Notes: generated by a model not told the origin, from the letters alone. A stretch of DNA of 64,000 nt from Arthrobacter gandavensis (GCF_009192735.1 NZ_VTFU01000003.1:470386-534385), one strand, 5' to 3'. Positions 1 to 8,860 are shown, numbered from the stretch's first letter. Made by a program: numbers and translations.

Positions 1-642
1 CGGGAAAATCTGCGGACGCGTGCCCGCTTTTACTCGGCGGATGGCCAGGCCAACGAGGCCCGCATTACCGAGCTGAGCGCCCTGATCGGTCTTGATGAGT
101 TTGTGGACCGGCCCTACGGCACGTATTCCGGCGGCCAGCGCCGGCGCGTGGATATTGCCCGCGCACTGCTGCATTCGCCGTCGATCCTTTTCCTGGATGA
201 ACCCACCGCCGGTCTGGATCCCGCCAGCCGGGCCCTGGTCTGGTCCACCATCCGCGAGCTGCGGGACCGCCACGGCCTCACCGTCTTCCTGACCACGCAC
301 TACATGGAGGAAACCGAGGAGGCGGACCGGGTCTGCATCATTGAACGCGGGCGCATCATTGCCGACGGCACGCCGGCACAGCTGCGCGCCCAGCACAGCA
401 GCTCGGTCCTGAGCATCACCACCGATGACCGCCCGGCCCTGCTGGCGCTGGCGGCGGAGGAGGGGGCCGGGGTCCGGGATGAGGACGACGGCGGTGTGGT
501 CCGGCTGGTGGCCGGCGACGCCTCCGCGGCCCTGCGGATCCTGAACCGGCACGGCGGCCACGTCCAGGACTTCGAATTCCGCCACGGCACCATGGACGAC
601 GTCTTCCTCGCCCTGACCGGCCGCGAGGGGGAAGCGGCATGA
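1..642 (+). CDS. ABC-2 type exporter, ATP-binding protein (5' partial)
   Basis: Hydrolyses ATP to drive a DrrA/ABC-2-type exporter at the inner face of the membrane. The open frame runs through the window edge, so the N-terminus with the Walker A motif is missing. Visible are the signature YSGGQRRR, Walker B LFLDEPTAGLDP and the H-loop LTTHYMEE, followed by a C-terminal extension of about 90 residues typical of drug/daunorubicin-resistance ATPases. The stop overlaps the start of the next gene by 4 bases (ATGA), so it forms an operon with the permease. The substrate is not predictable; drug or lipid export is the family default. Confidence 0.93.
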   Translation, partial: RENLRTRARFYSADGQANEARITELSALIGLDEFVDRPYGTYSGGQRRRVDIARALLHSPSILFLDEPTAGLDPASRALVWSTIRELRDRHGLTVFLTTHYMEETEEADRVCIIERGRIIADGTPAQLRAQHSSSVLSITTDDRPALLALAAEEGAGVRDEDDGGVVRLVAGDASAALRILNRHGGHVQDFEFRHGTMDDVFLALTGREGEAA

Positions 643-1517
643 GCGTGGTCCTCACCCTGATGTCACGCAACCTCCGCCTGTTTTTCCGCGACCGGCTGGG
701 GGTGTTCTTTTCGCTGCTGTCAGCGTTGGTCCTGTTTCTGCTCTACACCCTCTTCCTCGGCAGCGGGCAGGTGGATGACCTGCAGGAATCCTTCCCCGGT
801 GCCACCGAAGAAGAGGTCAAAGGCTTTGTGGACACCTGGATGTTCGCCGGCATTGTCGGCATCACCTCCATCACCACCGGCCTGGGCGCCATGAACGTCT
901 TTGTGGAGGATTCGGCGTCGGGCCGCTTCCGGGACTTCCTGGTATCGCCGATCCGCCGCGAAAAACTGATCCTCGGCTACCTGCTGTCCGCCGGCGTCGT
1001 TGCCCTGATCATGACCACAGTGGTGCTGATCATCAGCCTCGTGTACCTCTATCTGGTGGACGGGGTCAGCTTCGAGCCGGGGCAGATCGCCACCGTCTAC
1101 GGCTTTTTGGCCCTGAGCTGTCTGGCGTTCGCAGCGCTGAGTGCCTTTGTGGTGTCCTTTGTCCGCACCGCCGGGGCCTATTCCGCGCTGTCCACCATTG
1201 TGGGAACGATCCTGGGCTTCCTGGCCGGCGCCTATATTCCGGTCGGCGCGTTGCCTGACGGCGTCCGGACGGTCATTAACGCGCTGCCGTTCATGCAGGC
1301 GTCGGTGCCGGTCCGGCAGGAAATGACGGCTGATTCGCTGCAGGCCATGGCCGGCGACCAGCCCGGCGCCGTGGCCGAACTGCAGGAGATTTTCGGCATC
1401 ACCGCGTCCATGGGGGACTGGGAAATCACCAACGGCTACGTGGTGGCTGTCCTGACCATCATGGCCGTGGTGTTCACCCTGCTGGCTGCCCTGCAGATCC
1501 GCCGCCGCATCGCTTAG
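639..1517 (+). CDS. ABC-2 type exporter permease
   Basis: Integral membrane partner of the preceding ATPase, translationally coupled through an ATGA overlap. The 292-residue protein has an N-terminal hydrophobic helix (about residues 20-42), a large extracytoplasmic loop (about 45-70), then five further hydrophobic segments. This is the ABC-2 membrane layout of DrrB-like proteins. The motif SGRFRDFLVSPIRR after the second helix is the conserved cytoplasmic coupling region of this family. Its TAG stop overlaps the TAA stop of the convergent acetyltransferase by three bases. Confidence 0.9.
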   Translation: MSVVLTLMSRNLRLFFRDRLGVFFSLLSALVLFLLYTLFLGSGQVDDLQESFPGATEEEVKGFVDTWMFAGIVGITSITTGLGAMNVFVEDSASGRFRDFLVSPIRREKLILGYLLSAGVVALIMTTVVLIISLVYLYLVDGVSFEPGQIATVYGFLALSCLAFAALSAFVVSFVRTAGAYSALSTIVGTILGFLAGAYIPVGALPDGVRTVINALPFMQASVPVRQEMTADSLQAMAGDQPGAVAELQEIFGITASMGDWEITNGYVVAVLTIMAVVFTLLAALQIRRRIA

Positions 1518-2140
1518 GGCCGCGGGTCAGTTGCGAGGATGGCCATGCTGACGGCATCCACCCATTCGCCGTCCCACCGCAGGGCGTCGCGCTGGCGGCC
1601 CTCGACGGTGAACCCGGCCTTCTCGTAGGCCCGCTGGGCCCGCGGATTGAAGGCGAAAACCTCCAGTGCCACCCGGTGCAGGCCCAGATCATCAAACGCG
1701 TGCGCGACGACGGCGCGGGTCGCCTCAGTGCCGTACCCCTGGCCCAGCACTTCAGCCGGCGCCAGCGCGATCCGGAAGCCGACCGACGCGTTGTCCGGGT
1801 CCAAATCGTTCAGGACCACTTCGCCCAGGTACCGCTCTTTCCGGTGGTGTTGCTCCCGGGGCTGGTCGTGCTGGTCGTTCGGGCTCCGGTCTTCCGGGTG
1901 CTGGTCGTCGGCGAGCCGGATAACAGCCCAGTCGGCGCGGTCGTGGTGTCCGGACAGTCCGGCAAGCCAGGCGCGGATCTGGTCTGGCGTGAATTCCGCG
2001 TGGGTGCCGGTCAGGCGCCGGGCCTCCGGATCGTGCAGCGACGCCCAGACGCCGTCGAAATGTTCTGGCCCCAGCGGTTCCAGGCGTAGCCGCGCGGTGG
2101 TCAGAGTGGCCTGGCTGGCGAAGAGGTTTTCGGAAATCAC
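1514..2140 (-). CDS. GNAT family N-acetyltransferase (RimJ/RimL-like)
   Basis: Predicted acetyl-CoA-dependent N-acetyltransferase. The 208-residue protein shows the opening TARLRLEPL and the acetyl-CoA loop GQGYGTEA (motif A), followed by LEVFAFNPRAQRAYEKAGF (motif B), as in the RimJ/RimL subgroup. An Asp/His/Gln-rich, charged insertion sits at about residues 78-103 in place of the usual short loop and looks like a low-complexity expansion. A second GNAT gene lies 4 bases upstream on the same strand, so the two are probably co-transcribed. The substrate is unknown. Confidence 0.88.
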   Translation of the reverse strand: MISENLFASQATLTTARLRLEPLGPEHFDGVWASLHDPEARRLTGTHAEFTPDQIRAWLAGLSGHHDRADWAVIRLADDQHPEDRSPNDQHDQPREQHHRKERYLGEVVLNDLDPDNASVGFRIALAPAEVLGQGYGTEATRAVVAHAFDDLGLHRVALEVFAFNPRAQRAYEKAGFTVEGRQRDALRWDGEWVDAVSMAILATDPRP

Positions 2141-2144
2141 CGGG

Positions 2145-2672
2145 TCAGCCTAGCTGCAGGTCCAGTTCATAGACGATTTCCAGGCCGTCGTCGTCATCCC
2201 ACTGCGTGCCGGTTTCCACGAATCCGTACTGCAGCACGAGGTTCAGGGACGCTGCATTGTCTGGACTGATGGTGGCCCGCACGGTGCTGACTGCCGGTTC
2301 ACTCGCTGCCCGGGCGAGCAGCAGCTCCAGAGCTGCACGGGCATACCCGCGGCGGCGCAGTGCCGGATCCACCGAGTAGCCCAGCTCAACCATTCCGCCG
2401 GCATCCGGGGGACCGTGGAATCCGGCGCAGCCCACAGCCTGCCCGCTGGCAGAGTCCACAATTGCTCCGGTAATCCAGCCGGCGTCGTCGGGCGCTGTGG
2501 CCAGCTGCAGGCTGCGGATTTTCCATACCGCCCGCCGGTCCGAGGATAAATGGGGTGTGAGGGGCACGGGCGAGTGCCGGTTGGCGGTGTCCAGTTCTCC
2601 GGCGGCGAGGGCATCAATGGCGGCCAAGGGCAGCTGCACCAGCTCGACGGCGGGAAGGGGGAGGGTAGTCAC
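2145..2672 (-). CDS. GNAT family N-acetyltransferase
   Basis: Second acetyltransferase of a two-gene unit. The 175-residue protein carries RRRGYARAALELL (acetyl-CoA pyrophosphate-binding motif A) and SLNLVLQYGF (motif B), typical of GNAT enzymes with diverse small-molecule or protein substrates. It is transcribed divergently from the thioredoxin-reductase-like gene, with only about 48 bases between the starts, so the promoters must overlap. No substrate can be inferred. Confidence 0.85.
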   Translation of the reverse strand: MTTLPLPAVELVQLPLAAIDALAAGELDTANRHSPVPLTPHLSSDRRAVWKIRSLQLATAPDDAGWITGAIVDSASGQAVGCAGFHGPPDAGGMVELGYSVDPALRRRGYARAALELLLARAASEPAVSTVRATISPDNAASLNLVLQYGFVETGTQWDDDDGLEIVYELDLQLG

Positions 2673-2720
2673 CGCTCCAGTATGCCCTCACACTGGAAAC
2701 CAACCGGAAGGAGCGCTTTT

Positions 2721-3698
2721 ATGGGCACTGATCAGGTCATCATTATCGGCTCCGGTCCGGCCGGCTATACGGCAGCGGTTTATGCCGCCCGGGCCGGGCT
2801 CACGCCGCGCGTCCTGGCCGGATCGGTAACCGCCGGTGGGGCGCTGATGAACACCACCGAAGTGGAGAATTTCCCGGGTTTCCCGGACGGAATCCAGGGT
2901 CCGGATCTGATGGATAACCTCCGCCGGCAGGCAGAAAAGTTCGGCGCGGTCGTCCAATACGACGACGTCGTATCAGTGGAGCTGGGTGGGCACACCAAGC
3001 GGGTGGAGACCGGCGGCGGCGGCAAATACAAGGCCCGCAGCGTCATTCTGGCAACCGGCTCCGCCTACAAAGAACTGGGGCTGCCGGAGGAGAAACGGCT
3101 CAACGGCCGCGGGATCTCGTGGTGTGCCACCTGCGACGGATTCTTCTTCCGCAACCAGGACGTTCTTGTGGTGGGTGGCGGGGATTCGGCCATGGAGGAA
3201 GCGCTGTTCCTGAGCCGGTTCGGCAAAACGGTCACGGTGATTGTGCGCCGCGGCGAGCTGCGTGCCTCCCGCATCATGGCAATGCGGGCCAAGAGCCACG
3301 AGAAAATCCGGTTTGAGTGGAACAGCGAGGTGACCGCCGTGCATGGCACTGACAAGGTCACGGGCGTGACCCTCACCGATACGGTCACGGGAGAAAAACG
3401 GGAGCTGCATGCTGACGGGATCTTTGTTGCCATTGGACATGTTCCACGTACTGAACTGCTGCACGGGCAGGTGGATCTGGACGCTGAAGGGTATATTTCG
3501 GTAGCCGCACCCACCACCGCCACGTCCGCTGACGGCGTCTTCGCCTGCGGGGATGCCGTTGACCACCGCTATCGGCAGGCCATCACCGCCGCCGGCACCG
3601 GCTGTGCCGCAGCCCTCGATGCCGAGCGCTACCTTGCGGCACTGCAGGATGCGGACAGCATTGCAACGGCACTCGTTGAAGGATCCCTGTCGGACTAA
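2721..3698 (+). CDS. trxB: Thioredoxin-disulfide reductase-like flavoprotein
   Basis: NADPH:disulfide reductase of the thioredoxin reductase family, 325 residues, cytoplasmic. It has the FAD-binding GSGPAGYTAAV near the N-terminus, the redox-active pair C135-x-x-C138 in SWCATCDG, the NADPH motif GGGDSAMEEA and a C-terminal GDAVDHRYRQ FAD motif. The start was chosen at the ATG 7 bases after the strong GGAAGGAG site; a longer frame upstream lies over the divergent GNAT gene. No thioredoxin gene adjoins it, so it may be an additional TrxB paralogue rather than the housekeeping copy that usually sits beside trxA. Confidence 0.9.
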   Translation: MGTDQVIIIGSGPAGYTAAVYAARAGLTPRVLAGSVTAGGALMNTTEVENFPGFPDGIQGPDLMDNLRRQAEKFGAVVQYDDVVSVELGGHTKRVETGGGGKYKARSVILATGSAYKELGLPEEKRLNGRGISWCATCDGFFFRNQDVLVVGGGDSAMEEALFLSRFGKTVTVIVRRGELRASRIMAMRAKSHEKIRFEWNSEVTAVHGTDKVTGVTLTDTVTGEKRELHADGIFVAIGHVPRTELLHGQVDLDAEGYISVAAPTTATSADGVFACGDAVDHRYRQAITAAGTGCAAALDAERYLAALQDADSIATALVEGSLSD

Positions 3699-3723
3699 CC
3701 CGGGCTATTTGGAAGCGGGGCAG

Positions 3724-4992
3724 TTAGGCCGCCCCGGTGAAGGTCAGCACCAGCAGCGTGATGTTCAGGCCCACCAGAAGCAGCGCGACCACCACGCCCA
3801 GCGTCGTCGTCCACCAGCGGTTGCAGTGCACCCCCATGAGGTCTTTGCGGGAGGTGAGCCAGACCAGCGGAATCAGGGCAAACGGGATGCCGAAGGACAG
3901 GATGACCTGGCTCAGGACCAGCGCCCAGGTGGGGTCGAGCCCGGCAGCAAGGATCAGCAGCGCCGGAATCAGGGTGATCAGCCGGCGCAGGAGCATCGGA
4001 ATCCGAATCTTCAGCAGCCCGTGCATGATTTCGGCTCCGGCATAGGCGCCCACCGACGTCGACGCCAGACCTGAAGCGAGGAGCCCCACAGCAAACAGGG
4101 TTGCGACGGCGGCGCCCAACGAGGCGGCAATCGCGGCGTGGGCGCCCTCAAGGGTATCGGTGCCGTCCACCCCCTGCAGGGAACTGGCAGCCAGCAGCAG
4201 AATGGCCAGGTTCACCGTTCCGGCGACGGCCAGCGCAATGGTCACGTCCCAGCGGGTGGCGCGGATCAGCATGGGAGTGGTTAGGCTGACGGTTCGGTCA
4301 GGGAACCGGTCCCGGGTCAGGGCGGAATGCGCGTAGATGGCATGGGGCATGACGGTGGCGCCGAGAATGGATGCGGCCAACAGCACGGATTCGCTGCCCT
4401 CGAAGCGCGGGACCAGCCCACCTGCCAGGGCACCGGCGTCGGGCGGTGAAATGACGACGCCGGCAGTGAAACCGATGGCGATGATCGCCATCATGGACAC
4501 GATCACGTATTCGAAAGTCCGGTGCCGGCCGCTGCCCTGCAGACCCAGAACGGCAAGGGAAACCACGCCGGTGATAACTCCGCCGAGCAACAGGGGCAGG
4601 TCAAACAACAACCAGAGGGCTACGGCCCCGCCGATGACTTCAGCAACGTCCGTGGCCATGGCCACGAGTTCTGCTTGGAGCCAGTACAGCCGTCGAGCCG
4701 ACTTGCGGCCGATCCGCTCTCCCAGGAGTTGGGGCAGGGACTTTCCAGTGACCAGTCCCAGCTTTGCGGAGAGGTACTGGATGAGCCAAGCCATGGTGTT
4801 TGCGGCGACCACAACCCATACCAGCAGGTAGCCAAAGCGGGCACCTGCAGTCATGTTGCTGGCAACATTTCCCGGATCCAAGTAGGCGACTCCGGCCACC
4901 AGCGCCGGTCCGAGCATCCATAGCAGCCGTTTGGGCGCAGGGGTGTTTGGAGCGGATCCTGCGGACTCCAAGACGGTCGTATCGCGGCTCAT
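3724..4992 (-). CDS. mntH: Nramp-type divalent metal (Mn2+/Fe2+) transporter
   Basis: Proton-coupled manganese/iron importer of the Nramp family, 422 residues with about eleven hydrophobic segments. The two metal-site motifs are present: DPGN in TM1 (AYLDPGNVASN) and MPH in TM6 (ATVMPHAIYAHS). ATG 4992 is preferred over a longer frame because it places the family's N-terminus correctly before TM1. A 16-bp perfect palindrome (GTTCGGG-CA-CCCGAAC, 5013-5028) lies 21 bases upstream and is a probable metalloregulator operator. The gene converges with trxB. Confidence 0.93.
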   Translation of the reverse strand: MSRDTTVLESAGSAPNTPAPKRLLWMLGPALVAGVAYLDPGNVASNMTAGARFGYLLVWVVVAANTMAWLIQYLSAKLGLVTGKSLPQLLGERIGRKSARRLYWLQAELVAMATDVAEVIGGAVALWLLFDLPLLLGGVITGVVSLAVLGLQGSGRHRTFEYVIVSMMAIIAIGFTAGVVISPPDAGALAGGLVPRFEGSESVLLAASILGATVMPHAIYAHSALTRDRFPDRTVSLTTPMLIRATRWDVTIALAVAGTVNLAILLLAASSLQGVDGTDTLEGAHAAIAASLGAAVATLFAVGLLASGLASTSVGAYAGAEIMHGLLKIRIPMLLRRLITLIPALLILAAGLDPTWALVLSQVILSFGIPFALIPLVWLTSRKDLMGVHCNRWWTTTLGVVVALLLVGLNITLLVLTFTGAA

Positions 4993-5012
4993 AACAGCAA
5001 CGTAACACGAAA

Positions 5013-5028
5013 GTTCGGGCACCCGAAC
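5013..5028. promoter_or_regulatory. Candidate MntR/DtxR-type operator upstream of mntH
   Basis: Perfect palindrome GTTCGGGCACCCGAAC (7-bp arms, 2-base spacer) centred about 28 bp upstream of the mntH start. Its position overlaps the expected promoter or leader, where a manganese-responsive repressor would act. The match to a specific regulator is inferred from the neighbouring gene. Confidence 0.55.
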
Positions 5029-5190
5029 ATCTGAGGCAGGGCTGGCGAACAGGGCGGGCAAAATAGCTTCAGGGCGTTGTTTGCTCTGCTGTCAGCGTGG
5101 GGTTCGCGTGCCGCGATGAGGGTTTGGGTTGGCCGGCGCGAAAGGCGGGTAGCGGGGCTTGTGCTGGGGATGGGCTAGGGGTGTGGTGAG

Positions 5191-5319
5191 GCTCGCTCGT
5201 GGTGCGGGCGGGGTCTGTGTCCGCGGGGCGTGGGCTCGCTCGTGGTGCGGGCGGGGTCTGTGTCCGCGGGGCGTGGGGTGGCTCGTGGTGCGGGCGGGGC
5301 CTGTGTCCGCGGGGCGTGG
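5191..5319. repeat. Three tandem copies of a 43-bp GC-rich repeat
   Basis: Copies start at 5191, 5234 and 5277; each contains CTCGTGGTGCGGGCGGGG and TGTGTCCGCGGGGCGTGG. The first two are identical and the third differs at a few positions. It lies in the 447-bp gap between mntH and the DUF222 gene. Open frames through it encode only Arg/Gly- or Pro-rich repeat translations and are not believed to be genes. Confidence 0.9.
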
Positions 5320-5439
5320 GCTGTATAGGTATTCGGCTGAAAAAGTAGGGTATTTCTATCACCCGCAAAGGGCCGTTTTAGGCCTGTTTTGGGCTGTTGT
5401 TGGGCTGGAAATGTCAGTGCCGGGTGAAAGCCTGAAGAC

Positions 5440-7128
5440 ATGGATCAGAACGGATCTCTTCCCGGCAAGGTTGCCGGCAGCGGACAGGCGGGAGTTGCCG
5501 GCAGCGGGCAGGTGGCACCAGTCAGCCTGTCGGTTTACGCTGCCGCCCCGGCTCCTGCCTGTGTGGATCCTGCCGTTCCATCACAGGCCGCCCTCACCGG
5601 GTCCCTGGCCTTACACGCGGTGGAGTCCCTGAACCAGGACGAAGCCGGCGCCGTGCTCTCCCGCCTGGATCACCTGATCCGGTGGGCTCAGGCCCAGCAA
5701 GCCAAAACCCTCACCCGCATGCAGGTCCTGTTCCGGGACGAATACCTCAACGACACCGGCCTGCTCGATCCCGGTCTCGCGTTCAGCCTCGCCGCGGAGG
5801 AAGCAGCGACCATCCTGCATGTGCCCACGAACACGGCGATGATGCTCATGAGTGAAGCCGGAACCCTCTGCACCACCCACACCGCCACCCTGAAGGCCCT
5901 GGAAACCGGGGACATCAGTTACGGGCACGTCCAGACCCTGGTTGATCAGTCCCAGAACATCCCGCCCGCGGACCTGCCCGGCTTCGAAGCCCAATTGCTG
6001 GGGTTGGCCCCGGAGCAAACCCATCCCCAGTTCCGGGTCCGGGCACGGCGGCTGCGGGAGAACACGTATCCCGAAACCATCGTCGTCCGTCAGCGCAGTG
6101 CCTTTGACCGGCGCCGGGTGTCCCTGCAGCCCGAGTGCGACGGGATGTCCTGGCTCTCGGCCCTGCTGCCGGCCCAGAAAGCGCAGGCGTTCTTCAACCA
6201 ACTCAGCACTGCCGCCCGAGGTGAGCAGGCCGCCGGCGATCCACGCACTGTGGATCAGCTCCGGACAGACATCATGGCCAGCCTGCTCGAGGGCCACGAT
6301 GGCCACGATGGCCAGGACGACCCGGAAGCGACGGACGGCCACACAGAAGCGGAGGGCCAGGCAAAAACGGACGGCCACACAGAAGCGGAGGGCCAGGCAG
6401 AAACGGACGGCCAAGCAGAGACGGGCGGGAAAGCAGAGGCGGGCGGGAAAGCAGAGGCCGGTGTCCGCGGGAAGCACCGGACGGACGGCCACGGACGTGC
6501 CCGGGCCCGGGCGCGGGCCCGGACGGAGATCCTGGTCCTGATCAGCGCCGAGACCCTCTTCGGCGCCGACGACCAACCCGCCGAACTGCACGGCTACGGA
6601 CCGATCAGCCCGGTCACAGCCCGAAGAATGGCCCGGGACGCGGCGAAATGGACACCGGTGGAACGGGACCCGAAAACCGAGGAATTCCTGAGGATCGGCC
6701 GGAAACGGAAAGTACCGGACCGGCTGAAGCAGGTGCTGCGGGTCCGCGACGGAACCTGCCGGTTCCCCGGCTGCCGGACCAACGCTGTGATCTCCGAAAT
6801 CGACCACACCACACCCTGGGCGCAGGGCGGCGCCACCGATCACGACAACCTGGAGCATCTATGCCGGCGGCACCACATGTTCAAAACCAAAGGCTTCTGG
6901 AAAGCCTGCCAACCCAGTCCGGGAATCATTGAATGGACCTCACCCGGGGGACGCAAGTACCGCACCGAACCCCACCTCACCCTTGCTGCAGGAGCATCGG
7001 CAAAGTTCTCCGTTGCCGGGGATCCAGCGGTTGAGGGAGAGACGGGCGGACTGGGTCGGGTATCCGATGTGGGTGTCGCGGCGAGCAGCGACCCTGATGG
7101 TTACGGGGATGCCCCGCCGCCTTTCTAG
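5440..7128 (+). CDS. DUF222 / HNH endonuclease domain protein
   Basis: 562-residue member of the actinobacterial DUF222-HNH family, usually present in several copies per Arthrobacter genome and of unsettled function (suggested nuclease). DUF222 spans about residues 55-290. A zinc-stabilised HNH domain follows at about 439-480: CRFPGC, then EIDHTTPWAQGG and LCRRHH. Between them, about residues 286-345, is a Gly/Glu/Ala/Asp/His-rich linker made of repeats such as DGHTEAEGQA and GGKAEAG, so this copy carries an expanded linker. The C-terminal ~60 residues are less conserved. No partner gene is apparent; the start is the first ATG. Confidence 0.9.
   Translation: MDQNGSLPGKVAGSGQAGVAGSGQVAPVSLSVYAAAPAPACVDPAVPSQAALTGSLALHAVESLNQDEAGAVLSRLDHLIRWAQAQQAKTLTRMQVLFRDEYLNDTGLLDPGLAFSLAAEEAATILHVPTNTAMMLMSEAGTLCTTHTATLKALETGDISYGHVQTLVDQSQNIPPADLPGFEAQLLGLAPEQTHPQFRVRARRLRENTYPETIVVRQRSAFDRRRVSLQPECDGMSWLSALLPAQKAQAFFNQLSTAARGEQAAGDPRTVDQLRTDIMASLLEGHDGHDGQDDPEATDGHTEAEGQAKTDGHTEAEGQAETDGQAETGGKAEAGGKAEAGVRGKHRTDGHGRARARARARTEILVLISAETLFGADDQPAELHGYGPISPVTARRMARDAAKWTPVERDPKTEEFLRIGRKRKVPDRLKQVLRVRDGTCRFPGCRTNAVISEIDHTTPWAQGGATDHDNLEHLCRRHHMFKTKGFWKACQPSPGIIEWTSPGGRKYRTEPHLTLAAGASAKFSVAGDPAVEGETGGLGRVSDVGVAASSDPDGYGDAPPPF
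6297..6475. repeat. In-frame short repeats within the DUF222/HNH gene
   Basis: Degenerate repeats (GACGGCCACACAGAAGCGG at 6333 and 6372, GCGGGCGGGAAAGCAGAG twice near 6424-6456) encode the DGHTEAEGQA/GGKAEAG linker. The units keep the reading frame, consistent with slippage-generated length variation. Confidence 0.8.
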
Positions 7129-7152
7129 GACGCTCAAGAAGCGGTCCCTCAA

Positions 7153-7215
7153 AATGCGGGTCCTCAAGAATGCGGGTCCGCCTAAATGCGGGCGGGTCGG
7201 CCTGAATGCGGGTCC
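7153..7215. repeat. Degenerate AATGCGGGTCC repeats
   Basis: The octamer AATGCGGG occurs at 7153, 7169, 7185 and 7205, mostly followed by TCC, in the short gap after the DUF222 gene. No hairpin or gene is evident. Confidence 0.6.
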
Positions 7216-7283
7216 TTGTGAACATACGGTCCGTTCTGAACACCTGACCCCATCCAAATACCCGGCTTTCCCACCTGGTCTTC

Positions 7284-7688
7284 CTAGATGCCTCCGCCTC
7301 TGCGCACACGCCGAACAGACGGGAGCGGCCCTGAGTTCTCGGCGGCAGCCGCCGTGCCGTTTGCCCCTGTGCTGTCTGGGCCGCGTGTGCCTGCCGGGCC
7401 TGAGGTACCCCCGGTGTCCCCGGTGCCCGCGGCGCCAGCTTCAGTCTGCGGTTGCGCGCCCGTACCGCCGTCGTCGCGATGGGCTGTGTTGTACCGATGG
7501 GAAGCAGCCAGCCACAATACGGCGCCAGCAATCGGCAGCAGAATCACCACCGCAGCCCAGAACCACCGGGAAGAACCGGAAACCCAGCTGGAATTGGCAA
7601 CACTGAAGAGCGCACCGAGCGCCAAGGTGATGTACAAGACCACGGACGTACAGACCAGGGGAGCCCACATCAGGTATTCGATCGGCAT
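7284..7688 (-). CDS. PLDc_N domain small membrane protein
   Basis: 134 residues. Two hydrophobic helices (about 8-30 and 41-62) match the short phospholipase D/cardiolipin synthase N-terminal region, with the typical stretch WFWAAVVILLPIAGAVLWL. A Gly/Thr/Ala-rich hydrophilic tail (about 68-120) follows, and there is no catalytic HKD motif, so this is a stand-alone PLDc_N protein of unknown function at the cytoplasmic membrane. The tail is low complexity like other genes in this window. Confidence 0.75.
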   Translation of the reverse strand: MPIEYLMWAPLVCTSVVLYITLALGALFSVANSSWVSGSSRWFWAAVVILLPIAGAVLWLAASHRYNTAHRDDGGTGAQPQTEAGAAGTGDTGGTSGPAGTRGPDSTGANGTAAAAENSGPLPSVRRVRRGGGI

Positions 7689-7914
7689 AGGGAAAACCTT
7701 GCTCCTTCTTCATGAACAGAGACCAAACAAGCGATGAAGGACAACCACATCCCCAGCTGCTGCACCCCATGTTTGTGCTTCAGCCCGCCAGTCCAGAATA
7801 GGATCTACTGCCGCCCCAGCACCTCATACCCAGTGATGACATCCAGAGTCCGTGTCTCCACCTTCCGCAGGGTGCGATGTCGGGAGAAACTGGGCCAAAC
7901 CTTAAGGTGTAGGC

Positions 7915-8391
7915 ATGAGCACCATTGCACCGCCACCTGCCCGACTTCGCCCCAGCACACTCTTTCAAGGGCTGGCGGCAGCCCTAAGCATTCCCCTGGC
8001 GCTGGTCGTTCCCCTGTGGATTACGGCGGGGCGCACCCTCTTTGGCGTTGAGGGGCCGATGGTAGTGATCTTCACCGCCACTGTGGGACCACTTTTGGCT
8101 ATCCTCCTCCTGGTATCGGCGGTTCGCATCACGGTCTCGGCAACCCGTCGCCCAACCTTTGGGGCACCGCTGCGCACATCCTTCCTGCTGCTGGCTGTCT
8201 GGGTGGCGGGAGGCGCGCTGGGATTCCTGGTGCCCGACGTCGGTGGGCCGCCCGACAGCCAAGGTTCGGTTATGTCCGTGCTGCTCGGCGACGAGCTTGT
8301 GGGCATTTCCGCGGCGTTGGCCAATCCGATGGGCATCCTCACCCTTGGTCTGAGCATCTCCCTGATAGTCGTGTCCCGGCGACAGGAATGA
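7915..8391 (+). CDS. Hypothetical four-helix membrane protein
   Basis: 158 residues with hydrophobic segments at about 17-37, 46-66, 85-106 and 135-153, giving a probable four-pass membrane protein. It begins at an ATG with a weak AAGG site 8-11 bases upstream. I do not recognise the family, and the flanking genes (PLDc_N protein, DUF1622 protein) give no functional context. Confidence 0.7.
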   Translation: MSTIAPPPARLRPSTLFQGLAAALSIPLALVVPLWITAGRTLFGVEGPMVVIFTATVGPLLAILLLVSAVRITVSATRRPTFGAPLRTSFLLLAVWVAGGALGFLVPDVGGPPDSQGSVMSVLLGDELVGISAALANPMGILTLGLSISLIVVSRRQE

Positions 8392-8494
8392 TGCTGGACA
8401 AAAGCTCACACTGCTGCAGCGTCATATGACTGTTCGTCATTGCGCACGTGTTTTCGCTCCGGTGCTGCGGCTGACGGCTGCCTTGCCCGGATCC

Positions 8495-8860
8495 TCAACT
8501 GCTTGGAGGAGCAGCAGCGGGTCCTCGTGACTGCCAGGGCAGCCTGCCCGTGACCTCGAGCTGGAGGGTGTAGCTGAGGAAGGTCCGAATGAGCACGATG
8601 AGGGCCAGCACACCAAGCGACTCGAACGTCGGAGTAACGGCAACCGTGCGGATGATGTCCGCGGCCACCAGCAGCTCCAGGCCGAGGAGGATGGATCTGC
8701 CCAACTGCTGCCGGTATGCCTCATACACCGGCCGTCCGGTGCGGCGCAGGAGAGTGCCGACAACGGACACCGTGGCAATCACGGCACCGACAATGATCAC
8801 CGCCACTCCGGCCAGATCCACAATTTGTCCGGCGGCCTCGATGATGCCCTTGAATTCCAT
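8495..8860 (-). CDS. DUF1622 membrane protein
   Basis: 121-residue protein with three hydrophobic helices. The motif RQQLGRSILLGLELLVAADIIRTV is the hallmark of DUF1622 proteins, small inner-membrane proteins of unknown role. It starts at an ATG and ends in a short Pro/Ser tail. It appears to be a single-gene unit. Confidence 0.82.
   Translation of the reverse strand: MEFKGIIEAAGQIVDLAGVAVIIVGAVIATVSVVGTLLRRTGRPVYEAYRQQLGRSILLGLELLVAADIIRTVAVTPTFESLGVLALIVLIRTFLSYTLQLEVTGRLPWQSRGPAAAPPSS

Noticed and set aside
5069..5632. Open frames across the 43-bp repeats on both strands
   Set aside because: Translations are Pro/Arg/Thr or Gly/Val/Arg repeat products without start signals; the DNA repeat explains the open frames.
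5611..6858. 415-residue antisense open frame opposite the DUF222/HNH gene
   Set aside because: It is the GC-rich complement of a clear gene, with no ribosome-binding site or family resemblance.
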